Assembly (NCBI RefSeq): GCF_000208865.1
Contig: NC_018393.1
Span: 2,932,714 to 2,996,713 of the forward strand
Source of the DNA: Neospora caninum Liverpool
Taxonomy: Eukaryota > Apicomplexa > Conoidasida > Eucoccidiorida > Sarcocystidae
Direction: 5' to 3'
Length of the DNA: 64,000 bases
The translations under genes and the position numbers were made by a program. Positions 1 to 13,063 of the stretch are shown one piece after another (the first letter of the stretch is position 1; each line of letters opens with the position of its first letter). Below the pieces are notes generated by a model. That model worked only from the letters and a program-made list of their open reading frames with translations. It was not told the DNA's origin and ran no database searches.

Positions 1-59
1 ATACGGCGCGCTACAAGACACCATATGGTACCCACCTGGCTTCTTGCAACATGTCGCAG

Positions 60-466
60 GCACTCACAACGCGGAGTCCATTCGGAAAGCGGGAGAGTTG
101 TTGTACGGCATGCGTCAAAATCCAGACGAATCTCTTACGAAGGATGAAAGGACGTCTGATGTATCTGTCACCAATGTCTCGGGAGTTGGCGACAGAACAC
201 ACCTCTTGGCCCCGACTAGTCTGCCCGTATCGTTTGGGCAGCTTCTTGGAATGGGAGATAATCTTACCTTCACATTAAGTGACTCAGGATTTAGAGTTTA
301 TAAATACGTCCCTTACGGACCTGTTGAGGTCACCATTCCCTACCTCCTCCGCCGTGTTCAAGAAAACTGTGGAGTCATCGGGCGGGCTGGCTGGGAGCTG
401 CAGATTATTGTTCAAGAGATTAAACGTCGTGCCTACTCTTGGCTAGGGTGCCATAAGCAACAATGA
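60..466 (+). CDS. PRODH: Proline dehydrogenase, last coding exon (5' partial)
   Basis: This is the C-terminal part of proline dehydrogenase, the FAD enzyme of the mitochondrial inner membrane that oxidises proline to pyrroline-5-carboxylate. The frame reads THNAESIRKA, then FGQLLGMGDNLTF, then YKYVPYGPVEVTIPYLLRR, then ENCGVIGR. These match the family blocks around the last strands and helices of the TIM barrel (in animals VASHN, FGQLLGM, VYKYVPYGPV, PYLSRRALEN). The exon probably starts at 60, after a pyrimidine-rich stretch and a CAG at 57-59, in phase 1. If the preceding exon ends in A, the split codon gives serine, as in the family motif. The stop is TGA at 464-466. About 20 residues rich in Asp, Ser and Thr are inserted between the HN motif and FGQLLGM. 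All upstream exons, including any targeting peptide, lie outside the window. The family call is firm; the exact exon boundary is inferred. Confidence 0.87.
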
Positions 467-3400
467 GAGCGTATGAGTTTTTTTGGGGGGCGCTTTTAGT
501 CCCCAAGTGTACCGTAAGGCCGCGTCACGCTGTCCCTATTCGGTTTAGCTGTCGGTGGAAAAACTGTTCAAAACATACATTTTCTGGGCATCTGTAGTGT
601 CCTAGTTACCCAAACAGACTTCACATGGGCACGGACATGAAGGGCCTTAACGCCAAGCTACACTTTTAAGGCATGACTGACATTTGCACTGAACGATTTA
701 GCTCTTAGCAGTGCGAACCACCTCTCTTCCGCCACCTTAGCGACACCAGTATTATTTTGAACTTCGTAACATGTACACGGCACCGCAGCAATATGGTTGG
801 AGTTGGCTCCTTTTTATTTTTTTTCATGCGTTGGGGAGACCGCACTAGTCACTTCGCGCCCTTACTTCAAATCTTGACGTTTTGACGATGGACAAGGCTG
901 TAGCCGGTTTGTCTACCTGATTTGTTCCAGCATCCTCCGCATATCTTGTGGACTCCCACGAGGAGTCCGTGTACTCGATCGTTCTGCACGTTTGGAAGCA
1001 CCTCCGCGGACAGAGGGCAACTTGGTGGGGCACTCCTACAGGTTGAGCGTGGACTCGTCGCAGAAACTCAGTTTGGCTTCCACAAACGGGTCACCGAATC
1101 TGTGTATACTATGGTTAGAACAATGCGTCGTCGACCTGGTCGACCTGGTCGCCCAGCCCAGACCGATGTACAGATACCTGCAAATATTCATTTCTCGATG
1201 GCAAGGATTGCCACTCCTAGCACCATCAATGACCAGGTGTATTTCTTTTGGATGCAAATTAGTATCACAGATTTCGTAGCTCACAAAAAGAGTGACGTGA
1301 TCTGTAGCCGCACATAGCACTCCTGGCGAGCTTCCTGTTTGACGATGGTTTCTCCTGCGTGACCAATCCCATCCCGGAACACCAACGTAACGCATCAATG
1401 GACTTAGCGTATGATATCATGCGCGGTTGTGCTTGTGTCATCGGCGCACCTCCTGGCCTTGTGCGAGTGTGTGGCCCGCGACACCCCATTCTGCAGAAGT
1501 AAGACGAAACGCCCTCTACATCACGTTATACGAGTCACCCAACTCGATACCAGGAGACAGTGACACTTGGACCATTTGGTGTTCCACCCGTTCTACACCA
1601 AGTCCGATGGAAGAGGATGTACGGCCTTTCGCTTCACCCCAAGCCCAAAAGTGCTGTACTGCCAGCATATCGTAAGGGGACCCTCCTCATTGAATGAAAT
1701 CTAAACTTGCGTATTAGGAGGAATGACTCTCTGTCCTCCTCTGCTTCTAGACAGGGTCAATTACTCTTGCAGGCAACAGGCCGTCGCAGTTGAAGGGGTA
1801 CTCTGACTCAGTGGCGAGCATTCGTTCTGCGTGGTCGATTGGGCGCGTAACCGTATAAGGACTTTCCGTAGAATCTGGATCACTGTTGTGACTCGCATTA
1901 GGAACGACAGAAAACTATTACATAGAATGTAGCATAATCGGTGAGATCGTACTGGGCTCGATAATCTTTGAGCCATATTTGTTTACCGCCTCTTTCTCGA
2001 GAGGATTTGCCACGCATTGGCCTGCTGGGCTCGATCCTGAACCTCTCTATTCACGGAAGCCATCTGCTAATGATATTGGAACGGTTTCAGGATTCGGCCC
2101 AATAGAAGTGGTCGTTAGGTTGAAGTTCTATCAGTGCGGTGTTGTCTGCTTGTCGTCTTTCCTCGAAGCGGGGCAGAACAGCCTGGCAACGCTCTGCATC
2201 TAGGTGCAAAAAGTTGGTCAGCGCGAGTGTCAGCGAGGATCGTACTGCTAGGTCCGGGGAACTTCAAGTTTATGAAAAGCCCCATCGGGATTGAGCTAAA
2301 GGAGGCAGTCATGGCCACTGGTTGTCTGAGAGTGACGTACCGCTGAGACACGCTAGTGAGAAGGCAGCAAAAAAGTTGGTACACCGATCCGATGCTCCGC
2401 TTTTTGATGTGCGCTGACCCCAAGGACTGCTATCTAATGACCTGCCGCTGTACACAGGAATGCGAGACCGCGGACGACCTAGTGCCATACTCACGAGACT
2501 AACGCCGACAAGGTAGCGTCACCCTGAAAGCGGTGAGCACCAGTTGCTGCTATTGCAGCAAGAGCCCGACCTCAGATTGCTAATGGGCACAAGCGTTCCC
2601 TTAATTCCAGACGTCCTAGCTGACCGCTGGATCGCTGTGGAGACACGAAGTTTCCCTCTTAAAGCACAGACTCCATTAGAAGCGATTCCGCAGCTAGCGC
2701 CAGGTGATGAACAAATGAGACTTCCCTGTGTGGACAGGAGCCGGCTCTGACTTACAGGAGAAAAGTTCTGCCAATGGTAGTTGTGTCACTTATCTGTTTA
2801 GTGCACATAGGCTACTATAAATGGTACTCTGGTGGGCATCTATCTGTATGCAGCCGTTGCGGTCAACATAGACGACATACGTCCATCCCTTGTTCTCGTT
2901 ATCCAGGCTTAGCTGCCCGCAAGTACACCAGATTGCTACTTAGTGCGGACGACGCGGAACGAGCGTAGTTCGGCGCGACACGGCCGCTCGTCAAATTGAG
3001 CTGTTGCCAGGACAGCAGAACAAGAGATTCCCGCTTCTGCAAGCACGATCGCGGACATTTGGGCGCTGGCACCCCAGAGTTCCGTTGTGCCAAGCCTGAC
3101 GGCCTTGCTGCTTCTGAGCTGGCATACAGCAATGGGTCCAGTAATTGCAAGGTGCCGGACTTCGTTGGACTCGACTTCTCAAGCAACGCCTATCGGTTCA
3201 CGGACATGTGGCTGTGGACTTCGAATTTTTTTTTTTGCGTTCTATGATGGCAACATCGTGAGTCAGGGGTGGGCTACTGCGATCTGCAGGTAGCCGCCTC
3301 CACGCTGCTTGGTAAAATCTTCTAACTGTTTGTGTCGGGTGACACATTTCTTCACTGCATCGTATTGACTCGATAACTGCAGCTTTCAGGAACGAGTGTA

Positions 3401-6400
3401 TACAGTTACTGTCGCCCCCACCGAGTAGGCGACATACATTTCTACACTACAGGGTTTTGAATGATGCTTTTCGGGAATTACCTCGAGCGGGTCGATATAA
3501 CTACAGAGCTCTTTCCCCTCCGTCATCTGTCGACACTGTCGTACAAGCGTTTGTGTAAGGCGCAGCTCGCTTCTGCCTAACGCTTGCGGAAATACACTCC
3601 GACCGCGAGCCACAGCAGCGTAATTCGAGCCTGCCTTGAAGCTTTGAGGAAGCGTCTCTGTGAAATGATTGTTTTTCCGCTTTTCTCTACTCTTGCATGG
3701 GGCGGCTGTCAAGCTCGGTAGGCAACAATATCCTGGGACATTTCAATGGCAGGCCTGGAATTTGAAAAAGGACTACACGCCACTAACGTTTCTCGTGACT
3801 GGCCCGTTAAAATCGAAACTTCCCCGCAGAATCGATTTCCGATCTTGTGCTGGTTCGGACAAAACGACAGCGTACCGGGTGTGACGCTAGCAGAGGAGGC
3901 GTCCCATGAGAGACAAAGTGAGAAAAAATTTCACAGCGGCATAGAAACGAACCGCCACTTAGCCTGACGGTAGAAACCTCACTACGGCCGACGGCGGCAT
4001 TTTGCTGCGGCCTGGCTCTTTTCTTTCTTCGTACCGGTTCGCCACGCCCCATCACTAACTGGATGGCGACAATATGTGTCGCAACCCTCTGGCCGACTAC
4101 CGCCGGCAGTGCACGTCGGCAGCGCGGCGACCCCCTATCTTAACACGGCTTCGATAGCCTTTATTTGCGGTGACCTGTTTTCAAGCCATACTGCCTTTGC
4201 CAGAAAGCCGTGATCAGGCAACTGCAAGTAATCCCAGGCGTGCTTCGGCAGTTTTTTACGTTGCGCCTTTGCCAAGCGCCGCACCACGACCTGACAATGT
4301 GACGAGCACCTGAATTGAGAGCGAGCCTTTCGGTTCTGAAGATGTACCGCTGTCGAATTCGGCTCCAGCTTTTTTCTCACAGCGACAAGGTAGACGCAAA
4401 GCATTCGGAGGGGCAGATGATGCCCAGTAGGGGCCCTTCTCAATGGGACCATGATAAAATTGTTAGGCAAAGGGAACGCGGGCTGGTGAGACGGCCGCCC
4501 TGACTCCCACGTGACGAAACGTGCGCGAGCAGCGAAAAAGTCACAGCACAGCCCGTCAGCAGAGAGATGCCCACCCTGCCTACGTGTTTTTTTTGTTGCT
4601 TAAGCATGCGAGTGTGCCGATACAAGCACCGAATCCTATCGGCAAGCTTTCCCCGAAGGGCAGGCAGCGATGCAAAATGCTGCCGGTTGTCGCTTGCCGA
4701 GCCAGCAAAGTGATATTTGATTTTGACGCACCTGTACGCTTATCGAGCACGGTGTAGTGGAATGGTCACAATGGAGAACGGCGGCATTTGAGTGAATGGA
4801 AAGATCCTTTCCAGCGCGGAGGCGGCGTGATCCAGATCCCCCCCGGCTTATTCGATTCAGCATAGACCTGCTCGTCCGTTCTACCGTAGGCCAGCTCACA
4901 TGAAGATTTAGCGATACTGAAGTCGTTCTCTCCCTCGCGGTGCTACGGAAAAGCCAGTGATCGGCGCGACTCCGGATTTCCATTCGTTCGAACGACAACG
5001 TTGTCGCTAATCCAGATGTGCCAGGGCGCGTTGTTGGGCAATATCCATCGCTCGGACCTATACGGCTTCCCGACAAGAATCGCGTGACGCGACTGTCGAC
5101 ACCACACAGTCTGAACCGGCGCTGTCCGAAAAGTCCAGCAAACCCGCACCTGCTCAACAATGCGTGCTTTTGTTTTTCCCTCGCTGCCCAACCACGATCA
5201 TGGCGGCGGACTGAGACAGGCGAGTGTCGCGAGGCTGAAACTGCAGAGTGTACCCTCGGCAAGACCAGTTGCTTTGAAACGCCGTGCTGCACGCTATAAC
5301 ACTGCGTCACGCTGTCCAGCTACCACGACATCGCGGGGGCAACAAAGTTGTTCCTGGACACCGCCTGTTTGTCATCCGGCGCAGCACGCCTGCGCGATGG
5401 TCTTGCGCACTGGGCGATCTTCGGTGAATCAGCGTGATATTGCGATGTATCGAATAAACGTGTCCCAACGTTCTCGCTGCGAGTGGTGACAACCTGAACA
5501 ACAGGACGGCAGACATCCCACCACCCCGAATACGCCGCAAAAGTAGGGAGGCGCCCAGAATGCTAACTCTCGAATTCTCACGCAGAAGCGCTGGTCATGG
5601 AAATTCCGCCGGGATGTGCTGGGCACAAGGCCGTTTTCTGGTAGAGTTGCTATTCAGGGCCCGCGGCTGCACTGAAGAATGTTCACACCCTGGGGCCACA
5701 ATCGACCAAATATCGATGCCTTGCGTGACTCATCCGTTTGTTCCATCTGTGTGAAAACACTGCTCTAGCCTTATGCTCTACCTCAGATACGGCCAGATAA
5801 TCGAGAGTGCTCTGAGATCAACCAGAAGGTAGTGAGTGCCCCTGCTACCCCCACGATCGGGTCCGAAAGAAGAGCCTCTTCTGCTCGTCGCGCCTTCGCT
5901 GAGCGGACGATTGTCGGGTCCGTTTGAGTTCCTTGTGCCAGATACTCTAACGGTGACTATATTTTCCCGACTACAGCGATCGCGGTGCTTTCCGGGCGTC
6001 CGCATATCAAGGCATTGTGGTAGCTCGCAGACGGCTATCATTGAGAATGAGCAAAAGGTAGAGAACTCTGTGGGGCCGGTTAAAAAAGTATTGTCCAAAC
6101 ACATAACTGGTTGGCGTCCTCTTCTTGCTCTTTGAGCTGCGCAGTTGTTTCCTCCGACAGACAGGATTCTATATCCTGGTGGACCAAGCGTTACTGCTGA
6201 ACACATCTGTTAGGTCGAAGGTTTTTATAATGCTTCGTCGCTCCGCATGCTCTCTGTAGTTCAGTGGCAGTCTTTCCTTCGCCCCCGGCAATCTGGGGTC
6301 TGCAGGTATATGTCATGCTCGGACATTGCTGACCTCCCAGCGAAAGCGGCACGAAGAGCTGCTTGCCGTTGCTCCTCATCTGTCACACATTGCGTTCGAA

Positions 6401-9400
6401 AGTTCGACCAAGAGTGGATGTCGATTGCTGGCCACGTCAACAATATGACAGGTGCTGCTGCTTTCGACAGTCGGTAAAACAGAAGGCGGCGGAGTTTTTC
6501 TGTTAGCCTCATGCGCACCGAGAAGCAGCGTACTCGGAGCTGCCCGTCTGTCAAGCTGCCTACGAGAGACGAAGCGAAGCTTGGCATCAGCACCGCTACC
6601 GTTTCGAATACTGGTGACAGTTTACATATCGAAACGAGTGGCGCGTTTCCGATGGTCCCGGATGCCTGGTGTCAACTTCGTACTGGATTCGTAGCTAACA
6701 TACCGGCGCGTCGATACAGATACCGACACCGTAGCTGTGCAGGCCTGCACACACGGGATGCGAGGAACAAGAAGGCCGGTTGAGACACTGGCACTACCAC
6801 GGAGGTGGTTGCCGCAATGCACCGCGTATCAAGTGACTGTGGGAATTACTATCCCTTTACTCTCATACACGAGGATGTTGATACTAGGCGTATTCACTAG
6901 GGAACGACACGAGATCTGAACCTCACATATTCGACTGTGTAGCGTTTTCAAAACGCTACATAGCTTCATGAGGTCTCCATACTAGAGGCAATTCTGTCCG
7001 AGGCACTAGACCTTGACGAGCGTTGCCGAGAAAATAGCGGCCAGCTGGGCATTCTGGAAGCAAAATAGGTAATCGAAAACGGAAGGATTTCGGTGCCGCG
7101 GCCCTAGGGCCACTGCGTCCGCTTTCTCGCCCATTCCCTTTTTCCGCGAAACGGCAAATAGATGTGTACGATGCCTCAGCCAATGACATGAGTGATATGT
7201 GGTCTCACATTGGAACCGTGATGCCAAGCAGGGAGAAACTTTCGTGACCATAGCCCAGAGCTGCCTGCCTCCATTGAAGACTAGCGTTTGCCCACATCTC
7301 GTGGCAGCAGCCCGGACCCGTTGTAATGCCAGCATAATGCCGACCGGATTCGCAGCCACCACCAACGTGCTTCCCTTCTGTCCTCAACCTGTTCAAAATC
7401 GCAAGACTTCCAGCTTTGCGCCGTTCTTACCATGGTCCCGGCGGGAAAGGTTGGGGGACTCGCTTAAAATATTGCCGCAATTGGAACGCCCTGTCACCTG
7501 TGCTCTGCGTCCATGCACCAGCTGTCGAGACGCCATGCTTGTCCTTGCTATGCGGTCCGCTTTTAGGAAACGGCTGCAAAAGTCGTATCTCGGGCAGCCA
7601 TAATCTATGGGATCCAGCATCGCCATGGTGGCTTGTACGTTTCACGCGGAAGTTGTGCGTATACGTTCAGCCAGGATTGGTATTCAGCGACCACCTTAAG
7701 TTAACAAGATCATTACTGGATCTTCGTCCAGCTACTCTCACTTCGCGTTGCCAAGGAAGGGTGATAACTTCGGTGGACCGCGAGAGGCGTGTTCGTGTAC
7801 TGGTGGCTGTGGGCACCTGATGCAAGACCACGTGTCCGACCAGTCGGTAGATCGTGGGCCTGATGAGAAAAATGGTTCACCGTTTCGCAGGGATCCTGGT
7901 CGGCGGAACAGACCAACAGAGGTTGAGATCGTGCACGCTACTCGTATTCTACCTGTGGGCAAGCCACGAAGGAATGTCATTAGTTGGAGAGATACGCTGC
8001 TTCCGAATGAACGGTACCGTCGGATTCATAGGCCCCTCGTTTTAGTTTATCCTGCACACTCGCCGTTTGCGCCGTGAACTATCATCGTCAGTCGGCAGTT
8101 GTTGCAGAGATCGACACGTTTGATGGCGTATCTTCAGATCACAGCCCAGAAGCTGGCTGCTGCGGTACGCCAACCTGATAAAGCAATACCAGAGACAAAT
8201 TTCCGATGTCAGTCGGCCTGACAACATTTGTTGAAAAAGTCGGAATCGTTTCATTGCTAATCGCAAGGCTTGCCATCACGGTCCAGAGAGCAGAACTGCT
8301 TCTACGTATGTCGCATTCCGGTCCCATGACGATACCCCTCTACGCATCAAGATGTCACCGCCTCACGATTGGTAGCGCAGCTCTCTGGTGTCCGGGAATG
8401 TATCGCTGAAATCATCGGAGAGCCATGTCGCTCAGCCCTTTCCCTTTTTCCAATCCGTGTCTTTTTGAAAGATGTTGGTGTCGTGGCGTGGCGCTACTAT
8501 CTGGATCTGTACATGACGACGCGAGAGTCTTGACTATGTTGGCTTATATCTTTTGCATAGTGGCTAAATGTCAATCAAACATTCTAATTTCGTGTTTTCC
8601 CTGAAACCTATTTGGAAGAAGAGGCTTGATTGTATTACCGTGTTCACAGGGGGTAATTCAACCTTTGTGGCCATTGTGCAGATCGGTAGGTCAGACGCAA
8701 AGGTATAGGTTCACCGTCACTGTGCTTCTGGCACAGGCTGCGTTTCTTCCACGCCAGGATGGAACTCAAGGAAAAATCGCTTTGCTCATGACGTACCGGA
8801 AGTGAATGATCGGGTTTGTGCTCGATGGTGGTGTCTTTGTAAAACGCAGACGATGCAGAGCTGACAAATCAGCAAGGAATGACGGGGGCTACTTCGAGGC
8901 CAAGTCCCTCCGCACGGCAACAGTGACGGAAGCAGTGCAGTCATGAGACAACGCAAGCGGATTGAGCAAGAATGACAACACATTTATGTATTCTTGCGCC
9001 CTAGTCAGATCACGTTGAATCCCGTAACTCTGAGCTCGCTGCAGCCTGGTAGCCATCGCTTGTCTACAAGCCTCCACTTGCTCAATGTGTCTGCGAATCT
9101 TGCACCCAGAGGCTGCTGGCTGCTTCAACCGGCCGACGTATTGAATGTATTTCTGAAGCTAGTAGCTGCCGGCGTTCGGTATTGCGAAATGCCTTGGCAT
9201 CGCGGGCCGATAAATTGGGAAAGGTTGTAATTCTCTCACAACGATACCTGCTCACCAGTTCCCCTGTCCCCTTGGACTCTATACGTTCTATTCGTTCGGC
9301 TGAGACGAAGATCTTCTGCAGTTAGACACCATCTCTAGAGTTCTATTATCTTGGCTGGGAACTACGGCCCTCTGCAAATACGACGACATTGAATGGCGGT

Positions 9401-12133
9401 AAGTAAAACCCTACAGCGGTAAAGCGGTTTCCTTGAGCTGCTGTGATATGTGGGAGGTACTAAGTGCTGAGGCGTCCGCGCCCTTGGAGGAATTTTCAGC
9501 ACACGGCCGATGCGTCAATACCAATGTCAAAAATTAAGCTCTCGAGGTTCCATTTTCGTTCCCGCTATGTAACTGTGAAAGAGCGGGTAAACCGATAACC
9601 TTATGTTACCACCAATAAGGAGGTCTATTAGTGCATATTTATCGCTCGCCTGCTTACAGGGCGGCCGCATATCATATCATTAAAAGAAGTACTTCATAGA
9701 ACGGAGAATGGTACACGTGGGACCTCCAAGCCAGAAATGGTATCCTCAAGTAACCAGAGGATTGCCAGCAAGGAACCCTGATGGAGATTGGCGCCAAAGC
9801 AGCTCAGCAGCACACCATTTTCGTTAAACTGTACTTGAGATCCTCTGAGATCATCCCAGGGAAAGAGCAGTGTGACCATGGCTTCCTCCATGCATCTGTC
9901 GGTTTCCCGTGCTTTTCTAGTAGGTAGCAAGCACCGCTCTGGGTCGTTGTTGGATTCGCGCGTCTGCGGCAGCTTGTCAGGCTAGGGTGGTGCCGTTGCG
10001 TTGAATGCGAATTTGTCGTTCCGGTGTTGCTTCGTACACCAGGTCTAGATAGAGCCACAAACCCTGTCTTCTGCTGGTAAAAGCATCGCGGGCTTCGTCA
10101 GACCTATGCAGGCATCTACTCAATAACCGTGACAAAGTGTTAGACAGTATGGTGGAATCGGCCTGCCACATCATCAGTCAAGAGAGGCAGAATGCTGGTT
10201 GTCATGGGAATCGTACTACCAGTTTTCCAGGTCAAATTCTGGGTCGTGAACGTCTGTCTAAACAGTGGACACTCCAAGGCTACCGGTTCATATCCCTATG
10301 TCGACGATTTAGATCGTAATCTTTTTTTAGATGATGCAAAGACTGAACCTGCATTAGTTTATTAAACTGATGTTGTCTGTCCATATGGTACCTACAAGAC
10401 TACGAATCAAGTTGCTTGTCTGCTACCGCAGTGCGTCTGGGCTCCGACAAGCTCTTAGTCTGACCTCCGCCTCTACGGTAGTCTTAGTCGTAAGCGTTAC
10501 ATACCAATGTGAATCATGTGACTTCTTAGTGATAGAGTAAATATCCCTGTGGTATCACGGCGAGGAGTTGAGGTTTGAATGACATGCTCTAGAATGACAA
10601 TTAACGTCTACTGACTCTGTTTGGCGAAGGCACCGCCGCACGACATGATCACATCAGGCATAATGCTATATGACATTCCTGTATAGCACATTGCCTAGTG
10701 TCTATGTTATTAATGAGGATTTCTTTAAACACCTGCGACGCTCTCTCCAAGACGAGAGACTGGACTATGACTATATTGGGAGGTGCGAGACAAAGTAACC
10801 CTGGGTGGGACAACGAACTCTGAGGAGGTTCCGCAGTGCAATTTTGGCTTCCTTGCGCGACTATGTGTGTATTGAAGTGGGGTGGGATAGCAACTGGCTC
10901 TCTTTCGCTTGTCAAGAATGGCCTTCCTTCAATAGTTGCACAGGACAATTTATGTGTTGTGGACAATAGGACAAAGATTTCCTATTTCGAAAACGCCGTG
11001 AATTCGGTCGGCTTGAACTCGTCATCGTACAGCACCAAAAATCCTACCTAGCCCGCATTCTGTCTCAGGTGTCGTATCCCCCGGTTATGAAACGGATGCA
11101 CTGGAGAATGGATCACACCTTCACGATCACACACGGGAACAGGGGCGACCTGATGATTTTCGGAGTGCGGAGTGTTCGCATGATTTCAGGGGAATAGTAA
11201 AGGGAATCACTATTTATGAGTTTTTGAGCATCATCTATTTATCACTAGAGGTACAATGTCAGAGTGATTTGCCGAGCTTCAATGACGTGGATTCGGACTT
11301 GCTTCGCTTCTGAGGTCCTTCGATGCACTTCACCGATGAGACTGAACCCTCTGTTTCCTGTGGAGGGTGACCTAGCAACACGGGAAGCTTAGGTTCCAAA
11401 TGCCAATGGCCCGTTGCTTGACAGGTTTATCAGAAGCCGTGGCGGTGACAACAAAGCGACTGCACTCGTGTTGACAGCTGCCATCTGCATTCTAAGAGAG
11501 AGATGCAGGGGCAAGTGAAATTAACGTCTGCCATTGCTTGCCGCCCGCCACACTAAGCAGGCGATCACAGGAGCACCAGACGCAGTTTTACTGGCGTTCG
11601 CATGGAGACCAGGCAGCTGGGATCGAAGCCAGCTTCAGAATCCGCATCTCTGCAACTGATGACAGCGATAACTTGAGTAGTCTCCTAAATGTCTATGGTG
11701 CGAAAACTTGCCAGCGAGCTAAATTGACTTCCAGTGCAGACAGTTTCTTTATTGTCAACCAAAAGGCTATTTTAAGGCGCGGCGAACAGGGGTACCCAGT
11801 CTCCCTGTCCTCTGACTCTATGTTCCTGGGCTCTGTTTCTGGTGAGCCGAAACAGCGTCCCCTGCTTTGCCGAAATGGTTCCGTAGTGTTATTGCTCGCT
11901 ACGGCGGAGCATGAGGAGGATCATGGCCATATCTCCATACCTATGTATGCCCATGGAATAATTCAGGTGGCTTAACTGCTCGGTCTCATCCATCAGCGGG
12001 GGGAAGGGGAGAGGCGGGCAGATCGGACCACGATTTACTGGGCTACTGGTAGCGTGAGGTGGGCACCGATTGACAGGCACAACTTCAGGAGAGATCAGTG
12101 ACGTCGTCCAACTGCATCGGGAGGACAGGGGAG

Positions 12134-12148
12134 CTCTCTCTCTCTCTC
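12134..12148. repeat. Short CT microsatellite
   Basis: An uninterrupted run of alternating C and T (about seven CT units) inside the gene-poor block, preceded by GAG. It has no coding or splice context. Confidence 0.85.
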
Positions 12149-12983
12149 CATGTCGTTCCTGATCTGAGTGTAATGAAAAAAAGCACCGGATGATGGCTTT
12201 CCAAACTCACCGGCAAGGGGAAACAAAGGACAATGCGAGTCCCACATGCTTCGCTTCTTGAGGCAGCTGGTATTCATAAAAGAACGCTCTAGCTCGGAGA
12301 CAATCAGGATTCTAAACGAGATTGTCGCGTTGCAACTTGATCACCGATGCCTGAGAGATGCAAAAGTTGTAATAGTAACGATTCTGCGAGCTGAGCAAGC
12401 GACACTGCCACATAAGGTGGAGCTGCTCGCTTTAGATGGTGGCTGCAAACCTGTTCATACAGACAAAAGCGTTAGATTTTAATATCGTACGACGTTTATA
12501 CAAAGTACGTTTTTCAGGGGAGAACTTCTACACCGACAGTCACGATGTGAGGAGCCCACACTAGGGAACCAATGATAGAGATGCAGCTTATCGATAGAAT
12601 CATAGATTGCCCACCGAAGACCGCTCTCCCGCCGATCATCAGGCTATACAGACTAGATTTTTGATGGGCGCAACGGCGTCTTCCGAGCAACGACTGGGCC
12701 TACCAGAACACCTGGGACACGTATACTGTTACAAACGATGAAGTTGGTCATTCCACGAGGGACAATCAATAAGAAGAAATTGGTAAAAGGTTTAGCATAT
12801 TCATTGCGAAAGCCAGTCTCATGACAGTTGACTGCGCTTGACTACTCGACTACATTTGAAATCGGATAACCTAACAGCATAATCCGTTCGGTTGCTACGG
12901 TAATTCTTACACTGTCCCACCTACTGCATCTTATCTGTACTGAACAAGGAGGATGCTAGGATAGCGAACGAAGTTCTAAAAGG

Positions 12984-12987
12984 AAAA
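12984..12987 (-). terminator. RNA polymerase III terminator of the tRNA gene
   Basis: On the minus strand a run of four T residues begins five bases after the tRNA 3' end. This is the minimal termination signal for RNA polymerase III and supports the tRNA gene being transcribed alone. Confidence 0.7.
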
Positions 12988-12991
12988 GATT

Positions 12992-13063
12992 TCCCACGCC
13001 GGGACTCGAACCCGGGTCGCCCGGGTGAAAGCCGGGTATCCTAACCACCTAGACTACATGGGA
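12992..13063 (-). tRNA. tRNA-Glu (anticodon UUC)
   Basis: The reverse strand folds into a complete 72-base cloverleaf. The seven-base acceptor stem pairs TCCCATG with CGTGGGA, with one T-G pair. The D-arm carries the A box, the anticodon loop reads CTTTCAC giving anticodon TTC for glutamate GAA codons, and the T-arm carries GGTTCGAGTCC, the B box. There is no intron and no genome-encoded CCA. A T4 terminator follows. Intact pairing and both internal promoter elements indicate a functional nuclear tRNA gene rather than a SINE relic. Confidence 0.96.

Larger units (their letters stand above)
467..12990. other. Gene-poor block, no supported coding gene
   Basis: No reading frame in these 12.5 kb carries a domain I recognise, and none links to neighbours through convincing splice sites into a conserved protein. 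Frames here are mostly 60 to 145 codons, about what chance gives at this base composition. The longest are a minus-strand frame at 4636-5310 and plus-strand frames at 44-466 (proline dehydrogenase) and 11538-11975. No terminal inverted repeats, LTRs or transposase/reverse-transcriptase motifs were noticed by eye. The 3' untranslated region of proline dehydrogenase must occupy the first part. Lineage-specific proteins or long non-coding RNAs cannot be excluded from sequence alone. Confidence 0.5.

Noticed and set aside
1128..1155. Short tandem GTCGACCTG repeat
   Set aside because: Only two to three 9-base units with no other structure; too small to be meaningful.
4636..5310. A 224-codon minus-strand frame, the longest in the gene-poor block
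   Set aside because: No domain, basic and serine-rich composition as expected from an arbitrary frame, and overlapping plus-strand frames at 5018-5489. No splice or promoter context supports it.
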